NCBI GenBank assembly: GCA_021156265.1
Contig: JAJNBR010000122.1
Span: 1-9,978 of the forward strand
Source of the DNA: Flavipsychrobacter sp.
GTDB taxonomy: Bacteria; Bacteroidota; Bacteroidia; Chitinophagales; Chitinophagaceae
Length of the DNA: 9,978 bases
Reading direction: 5' to 3'
Position 1 is the stretch's first letter, and the number at the start of each line of letters is the position of its first letter. Shown piece by piece: positions 6,501-9,978 of the stretch. The notes under the pieces are model-generated. The model did no database searches, was not told the DNA's origin, and saw nothing but the letters and a program-made list of their open reading frames with translations. Made by a program: the position numbers and the translations under genes.

Positions 6501-7754
6501 ATGAGTGCGAAAGAACGAATAATCCTTTTACTGCTGGCGGCGCTGAACTTTACCCACATCATGGATTTTATGATCATGATGCCCTTGGGCAACTTCCTGA
6601 TGCCCTATTTCGATATCACTTCCCAGGCATTTTCCATGCTGGTCGCGGCGTATACTTTCAGCGCCGGCATTTCCGGCTTTGCAGCGGCCTTTTTTGTCGA
6701 TCGTTATGACCGTAAAAAAGTTTTGCTGTTCGGATTTGCCGGGTTTCTTATAGGAACGGTATGCTGCGCGGTCGCACCCAGCTACGGCCTGCTATTGGCG
6801 GCTCGGATTATAGCGGGCTTGTTCGGTGGCCTGATAAGCGCACAAGTACTTTCTATTGTTTCAGACCTTATACCCTACGAACGGCGGGCATCGGCCATGG
6901 GCATGATCATGGCTGCTTTTTCAGTAGCGTCGGTATTCGGGGTACCTTTCGGGCTGTACCTGGCCAACCATTTTTCCTGGCACGCACCATTCTATTTTGT
7001 TGCTGGACTCGGCGTAGTACTGCTGCCATTTATCATGCGATTTATACCGGCAATGGACAAGCACGTGTATGCGGCAACGCAAAATAAGATCGACCCTATA
7101 ACACTGGTAAAAGACGTGATGCGCAACCGCAGCCAGGTGCTGGCACTGGGGCTGTCGGCCACCTTGATGATGGGACATTTTATGATCATTCCCTTTTTGA
7201 ATCCTTTTATGGAGTTCAACAAAGGCTTCAGTAAAACGCAAACACCAATGATCTATTTTGTTGGGGGACTTTTGACACTATTCACATCGCCCATGTTTGG
7301 GCGCGTGGCGGACAAGCTTGGTAAATTCCGCCTGTTTAGCATACTCGCAACTGCCGCCCTGGTACCGGTGGCAATAATCACCAATCTGCCGCAAATACCC
7401 TTCGCAGTTGTGCTGTGCATCACCGGGTTTTGGTTCGTGGTTTCCAGCGGTCGCGCCATACCTGCCCAGGCTATGATCAGTCATGTAGTGCCACCCGATC
7501 GGCGCGGGAGCTTTATGAGCTTTAACTCTTCCATCCAGCAGGTATTCGTCGGACTTGCCTCGATAGTGGCAGGTTTTATTGTGGTAAAACAGCCGGATAA
7601 CACCATCCTGCACTACAATATTACCGGTTACATAAGCATCGCTATTGCCATTTGCTGCATCTACATAGCCTACCGGCTAAACCGGCGTATGGAAGCCAGG
7701 GAAATATCCATTGACAGCCTACCGGACAAGCGTCCAGAAGACGCTGCAGCTTAA
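6501..7754 (+). CDS. MFS transporter, DHA1-type (12 TM)
   Basis: A 417-aa inner-membrane secondary transporter. About twelve hydrophobic segments are visible, with the cytosolic loop between TM2 and TM3 carrying motif A in the form VDRYDRKKVLL (residues 66-76; Asp67, Arg68, Arg71). TM1 contains MDFMIMMPLG at 21-30 with an aspartate, as in the DHA1 proton-antiport group. A central cytosolic loop near residues 180-210 separates the two six-helix halves, and the second half repeats the motif as FGRVADKLGKFRL at about 266-278. An arginine/glutamate-rich cytosolic tail ends the protein. Such proteins export drugs, sugars or metabolites by proton antiport; the substrate cannot be told from sequence. 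ATG 6501 is followed directly by the first helix. Its stop lies nine bases from the stop of the convergent small gene at 7764. Confidence 0.92.
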   Translation: MSAKERIILLLLAALNFTHIMDFMIMMPLGNFLMPYFDITSQAFSMLVAAYTFSAGISGFAAAFFVDRYDRKKVLLFGFAGFLIGTVCCAVAPSYGLLLAARIIAGLFGGLISAQVLSIVSDLIPYERRASAMGMIMAAFSVASVFGVPFGLYLANHFSWHAPFYFVAGLGVVLLPFIMRFIPAMDKHVYAATQNKIDPITLVKDVMRNRSQVLALGLSATLMMGHFMIIPFLNPFMEFNKGFSKTQTPMIYFVGGLLTLFTSPMFGRVADKLGKFRLFSILATAALVPVAIITNLPQIPFAVVLCITGFWFVVSSGRAIPAQAMISHVVPPDRRGSFMSFNSSIQQVFVGLASIVAGFIVVKQPDNTILHYNITGYISIAIAICCIYIAYRLNRRMEAREISIDSLPDKRPEDAAA

Positions 7755-7763
7755 AGGCTCGGA

Positions 7764-7985
7764 TTATCGGGGACTATTGAATCCCAATACTTCCTTACGC
7801 TGCTGGGCATATTCAACATACAACAATGTAGCGGTAACAGCGATGGTTTCGCCAAGCGTGCTTTGAGATTGAACAAAGGAATAGATCCTTATTGTCCTAT
7901 CCTTCAGAAAGGAAGATATTTGCTCCTGCACGTCGGCAGGACTGCCATTGAAAATGATAGATTTGATCTCTACAGGTGGTACCAT
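7764..7985 (-). CDS. Small hypothetical protein, 73 aa
   Basis: ATG at 7985-7983, TAA at 7766-7764. The reading looks like a genuine small folded protein and not a shadow: it has alternating hydrophobic strands (EIKSIIFNG at 6-14, RTIRIYSFVQSQS at 30-42, ETIAVTATLLYVEYA at 46-60), a helix-like segment ADVQEQISSFLKD at 17-29, and no other gene overlaps it. The fold resembles other small single-domain proteins with a beta-alpha-beta-beta layout, but I cannot name a family. It converges on the MFS gene with nine bases between stops and lies 31 bp downstream of the frameshifted remnant on the same strand. Confidence 0.6.
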   Translation of the reverse strand: MVPPVEIKSIIFNGSPADVQEQISSFLKDRTIRIYSFVQSQSTLGETIAVTATLLYVEYAQQRKEVLGFNSPR

Positions 7986-8016
7986 GAAACTGCCTGTTAC
8001 AAATTCGTACCAGCAG

Positions 8017-8290
8017 CTAATCCTTGATCAATTTCTGCGTGTAGAAGATATCGTTGTTGGCATCGCGCAGACATATGGTATAAGCGCCTGTTTGTAGCGA
8101 GCTAAATGCAAGTTCGTTTGCTAAGCACATTATTGCCTGTATAGTTGTCTGAAATGGTAGCCTTCATCGGCTTGTCGGTCCTATTTGTTATATATAGGAT
8201 GTTCATATTGCTGAGATTTATCTCTTTCACAAGAGTATTTTCAAAACTGCTCATCTCGCTCCCTAAATGCGTAGTCATTGCACCATGCAC
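8017..8290 (-). pseudogene. Frameshifted remnant resembling a T9SS C-terminal sorting domain
   Basis: Two overlapping minus-strand frames together read as one domain. The first frame is open from a stop at 8311-8309; possible starts are GTG 8290 or ATG 8278. It gives MNILYITNRTDKPMKATISD and then ends at TAG 8104-8102. The next frame (+1) continues with ELAFSSLQTGAYTICLRD and ends YTQKLIKD, stop TAG at 8019-8017. Removing one A from the AAA at 8119-8117 (minus strand) joins them. The end matches the type A sorting tail of Bacteroidota secreted proteins (a LxxGxY strand, then a terminal KLIK). No signal peptide or cargo domain precedes it, so it is probably a decayed 3' fragment. It could instead be a small intact gene with a sequencing error. 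Confidence 0.5.
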
Positions 8291-8377
8291 AGAGCCGGGT
8301 TTGACAAATTAATAAACAGCGGGCGAATTCCGAAAACAATTTTGCCTAGTTTCGGAAAATTAATATTCCATCTGCCT
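8291..8377 (+). promoter_or_regulatory. Leader of the reductase gene with an 8-bp inverted repeat
   Basis: Part of the gene-poor stretch 7986-8377, which otherwise holds only the frameshifted remnant. TTCCGAAA (8328-8335) and TTTCGGAA (8350-8357) form a perfect dyad with a 14-base spacer, centred about 35 bases before the chosen ATG at 8378. AAATTAATA occurs twice (8306-8314 and 8357-8365). These may be regulator-binding sites or a leader hairpin. No confident promoter elements could be assigned. Confidence 0.4.
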
Positions 8378-8403
8378 ATGCAGCCTTCAGCGGGCGAATT
8401 CCG
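8317..8403 (+). repeat. 16-bp direct repeat, two copies 71 bp apart
   Basis: CAGCGGGCGAATTCCG is present at 8317-8332 and again exactly at 8388-8403. The first copy is in the leader. The second falls between the two candidate starts (8378 and 8408) of the reductase gene and is read in a different frame, so protein conservation does not explain it. The inverted repeat at 8328-8357 begins inside the first copy. Confidence 0.7.
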
Positions 8404-9412
8404 GCCCATGCAGATCGTGGAGATACGAAATGAAACAAAAAACGTCAAGACGTTCGTTTTGGCCGATAATATTTCTTACAAGGCCGGCCAGTTCCTTACG
8501 ATACTCTCGCCAGACGGAATACAACGCCGGTCATATTCATTCTCTACAAGTCCGGGAACAGACAAACAGGCTGCAATCACCGTAAAGCGGGTTCCCAACG
8601 GCCTGCTGTCGCGCCACCTCATCGATCATATTGAAGTTGACGACGCCATAACGGTGTCCGGACCCTTCGGCTTTTTTATACTTCCGGATGACATGAGCAA
8701 TTACCGGCAGGTAGTATTCCTTGCAGCAGGCATTGGCATCACGCCTATCCTGTCACTCTTAAAGACCATGCTGGTTACTCAACCGCAAATTCCCGTAACG
8801 CTGATCTATAGTAACAGCTCTGCGGAATCGACGGTGTTTTATGACCAGCTGAATGAGCTACAGCAACAATACACTAACCGGCTTACAGTAGAGTTTCTGT
8901 TTAGTAACAGCCGTGACCTGGCGCGGGCACGCCTTCACAAGCAGTTCTTACCCGAACTGCTGCATGAACATTTGAAAGCCGGTAAGGATGATATACTCTT
9001 TTACCTCTGCGGTCCTTTTCCGTACATGCGCATGGTTCAACTGGCCCTGGAAGAAGAAAACATTCCAGCAGAAAATATCAGGAAGGAAAATTTCAGCACT
9101 GCAGTTATCACAAATAAACTGGAGCCGCCTGACAAAGACACCCATGTCGTTTCTGTAAACCTTAACGGTGAACAATACCAATTTGAGTCCGCCTACCCAG
9201 ATACCATTCTCGCTGCAGCAAAAAAAATCGGGCTGAGCCTACCCTATAGCTGCGAAAATGGCATTTGCGGCAGTTGCGTGGCGCAATGTATCAAAGGCAA
9301 AGTGTGGCACCGGAATAATGAGGTTTTGACAGACGCAGAATTGAAAAAAGGATTAATACTTACGTGTACTGGTTACCCTACCAGTGGAGATGTTGAGCTT
9401 ATAATTAAATAA
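8378..9412 (+). CDS. PaaE-like ferredoxin-NAD(P)+ reductase family protein (FAD, NAD, 2Fe-2S)
   Basis: A cytosolic electron-transfer flavoprotein: NAD(P)H electrons pass through FAD to a plant-type 2Fe-2S cluster and on to a partner. Numbered from the ATG at 8408, the FAD-binding barrel carries RSYS at 41-44 (the RxYS motif), the NAD domain has AAGIGITP at 106-113 and CGPFPYM at 201-207, and a C-terminal ferredoxin domain holds Cys282, Cys287, Cys290 (CxxxxCxxC) and Cys320. This order is that of PaaE and other oxygenase reductases; the length (334-344 aa) is normal. No oxygenase or Paa gene lies nearby, so the partner is unknown. ATG 8378 is chosen for its AT-rich upstream context; 8408 is equally possible, while the open frame back to 8267 overlaps the opposite-strand remnant and has no family-like sequence. 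Confidence 0.88.
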   Translation: MQPSAGEFRPMQIVEIRNETKNVKTFVLADNISYKAGQFLTILSPDGIQRRSYSFSTSPGTDKQAAITVKRVPNGLLSRHLIDHIEVDDAITVSGPFGFFILPDDMSNYRQVVFLAAGIGITPILSLLKTMLVTQPQIPVTLIYSNSSAESTVFYDQLNELQQQYTNRLTVEFLFSNSRDLARARLHKQFLPELLHEHLKAGKDDILFYLCGPFPYMRMVQLALEEENIPAENIRKENFSTAVITNKLEPPDKDTHVVSVNLNGEQYQFESAYPDTILAAAKKIGLSLPYSCENGICGSCVAQCIKGKVWHRNNEVLTDAELKKGLILTCTGYPTSGDVELIIK

Positions 9413-9426
9413 AAAGGATAAATTTA
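9393..9426 (+). promoter_or_regulatory. Putative promoter of the secreted-protein gene
   Basis: TTG at 9393-9395 and TAAATTTA at 9419-9426 (five of six fixed positions of TAnnTTTG) are 23 bases apart, near the upper limit of Bacteroidota promoter spacing. The start would fall about 10 bases before the ATG at 9446. The upstream element lies inside the end of the reductase gene, so read-through from it is also possible. Confidence 0.33.
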
Positions 9427-9445
9427 TAGGCATCAATACATCTGT

Positions 9446-9978
9446 ATGAAAAAATGGCTACCTCTATCCTGCCTTGCTTTGGGCACTTCATTCGCAGTCG
9501 CCGCCCAAACCGCGGCAGACTATGCAGTGCAATTACAAGCCCAGGTGCAACAATCTCCAGCGCAGATAAAGCTTACCTGGAAACCGCTTGCCAATACCCT
9601 TTCTTATAAAATTTACAAGAAAGCAAAGGGATCAAACAACTGGGGCAGTGAACTCGTTTCGCTTACAACGGCTGACACGAGCTGGACGGACTATAACGTA
9701 GTAGTGGATTCGGCTTATGAGTACCAGGTGATCAAACAGGGAAATTTAATTACCGCCACGGGATATATTTATGCGGCTATTAAAGCCCCGCCCATTCATA
9801 ACCGGGGAGGAATTTTTGTGCTTATTGATACTCTGTTTAGTACGTCCTGTAAGGAGGAACTGGCCAAACTGATGCATGATCTCAGGGGTGATGGCTGGCA
9901 AGTATCTGCTATGGCCTTGCCACGGACACTGCCTGCGAACAATATCCGAACTACCATACAGAACAAATACCAGGCAAC
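9446..9978 (+). CDS. Secreted protein with fibronectin III domain and C25-like start (runs off right edge)
   Basis: ATG 9446 opens 177 codons that are still open at the window end. Residues 1-20 form a Sec signal peptide (MKKW, a hydrophobic core, then AVAA with likely cleavage before QT at 21-22), so the protein is exported to the periplasm or beyond. Residues of about 35-113 form a fibronectin III-type domain (IKLTWKPLANTLSYKIYKK at 41-59, then WTDYNVVVDSAYEYQV at 80-95). From residue 120 the sequence reads RGGIFVLIDTLFSTSCKEEL (120-139), followed by LMHDLRGDGWQVSAM at 142-156. This resembles the start of gingipain/C25-like regions found in Bacteroidota surface proteins (a ValAsp-like strand, then a DLxxDGW helix). 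The catalytic His and Cys, if any, lie beyond the edge, so peptidase activity is unproven. A T9SS tail would be expected at the missing end. Confidence 0.8.
   Translation, partial: MKKWLPLSCLALGTSFAVAAQTAADYAVQLQAQVQQSPAQIKLTWKPLANTLSYKIYKKAKGSNNWGSELVSLTTADTSWTDYNVVVDSAYEYQVIKQGNLITATGYIYAAIKAPPIHNRGGIFVLIDTLFSTSCKEELAKLMHDLRGDGWQVSAMALPRTLPANNIRTTIQNKYQA

Noticed and set aside
6921..7613. Minus-strand open frames of 68-111 codons within the MFS gene
   Set aside because: They are antisense to a clear 12-TM transporter, and their content shows no domain signature.
8267..8377. Extended ATG start (8267) for the reductase gene
   Set aside because: The added 37 residues do not resemble the family, overlap the opposite-strand remnant and contain the repeats and dyad, so the stretch is better read as leader.
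8317..8403. GAATTC (EcoRI) sites inside the direct repeat as cloning or adaptor artefacts
   Set aside because: The repeat extends well beyond the restriction site, no vector-like sequence is seen, and the reading frame into the reductase continues normally.
8306..8404. CRISPR-like array
   Set aside because: Only two copies of a 16-mer are present, with no further repeats and no cas genes.

Overview
The window comes from a member of the Bacteroidota, most likely a Chitinophagaceae-like environmental species. This is inferred from the families present (a short Crp/Fnr regulator of about 190 aa, a DUF4291 protein, a T9SS-like sorting tail, a fibronectin III plus C25-like secreted protein), from the near absence of Shine-Dalgarno sequences with AT-rich stretches before most starts, and from promoter-like sequences of the TTG/TAnnTTTG type. 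No rRNA, tRNA, CRISPR array, insertion sequence or phage gene was seen. The window starts inside one gene and ends inside another.

Left part (1-5708, all minus strand): six genes head to tail. In transcription order they are a DUF4291 protein (5708-5061), a maleylpyruvate-isomerase-like/DinB-fold protein (5039-4200), a Crp/Fnr-type regulator with a TTG start (4191-3613), a second DinB-like protein (3550-2954), the two-domain NADP-type malic enzyme MaeB (2895-619), and the N-terminal half of a HI0933/BaiN-like flavoprotein (615 to beyond base 1). Spacing is tight (21, 8, 62, 58 and 3 bp). The two wider gaps carry signals: a perfect 12-bp inverted repeat between the regulator and the second DinB gene, and a promoter-like sequence in front of maeB. 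There are probably at least two transcription units: a regulator plus DinB-fold group, and a maeB-flavoprotein pair.

Middle part (5709-7754): a 90-bp divergent region, then on the plus strand a conserved-looking 205-aa protein of unknown function and a 12-TM MFS transporter of the DHA1 type. A small minus-strand gene (73 aa, 7985-7764) converges on the transporter. Behind it lies a short frameshifted coding remnant (8290-8017), which looks like the C-terminal sorting tail of a T9SS cargo protein.

Right part (8290-9978): a plus-strand PaaE-like oxidoreductase (FAD, NAD and 2Fe-2S domains). Its leader contains an 8-bp inverted repeat and a 16-bp direct repeat. A signal-peptide protein with a fibronectin III domain follows, running off the right edge.

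Most genes are ordinary housekeeping or accessory genes. The items most worth a second look are the regulator flanked by two different DinB-fold proteins that keep their metal ligands, the perfect palindrome beside it, the frameshifted sorting-tail remnant, and the repeat-rich leader of the reductase gene. No clearly new defence or mobile system is evident.
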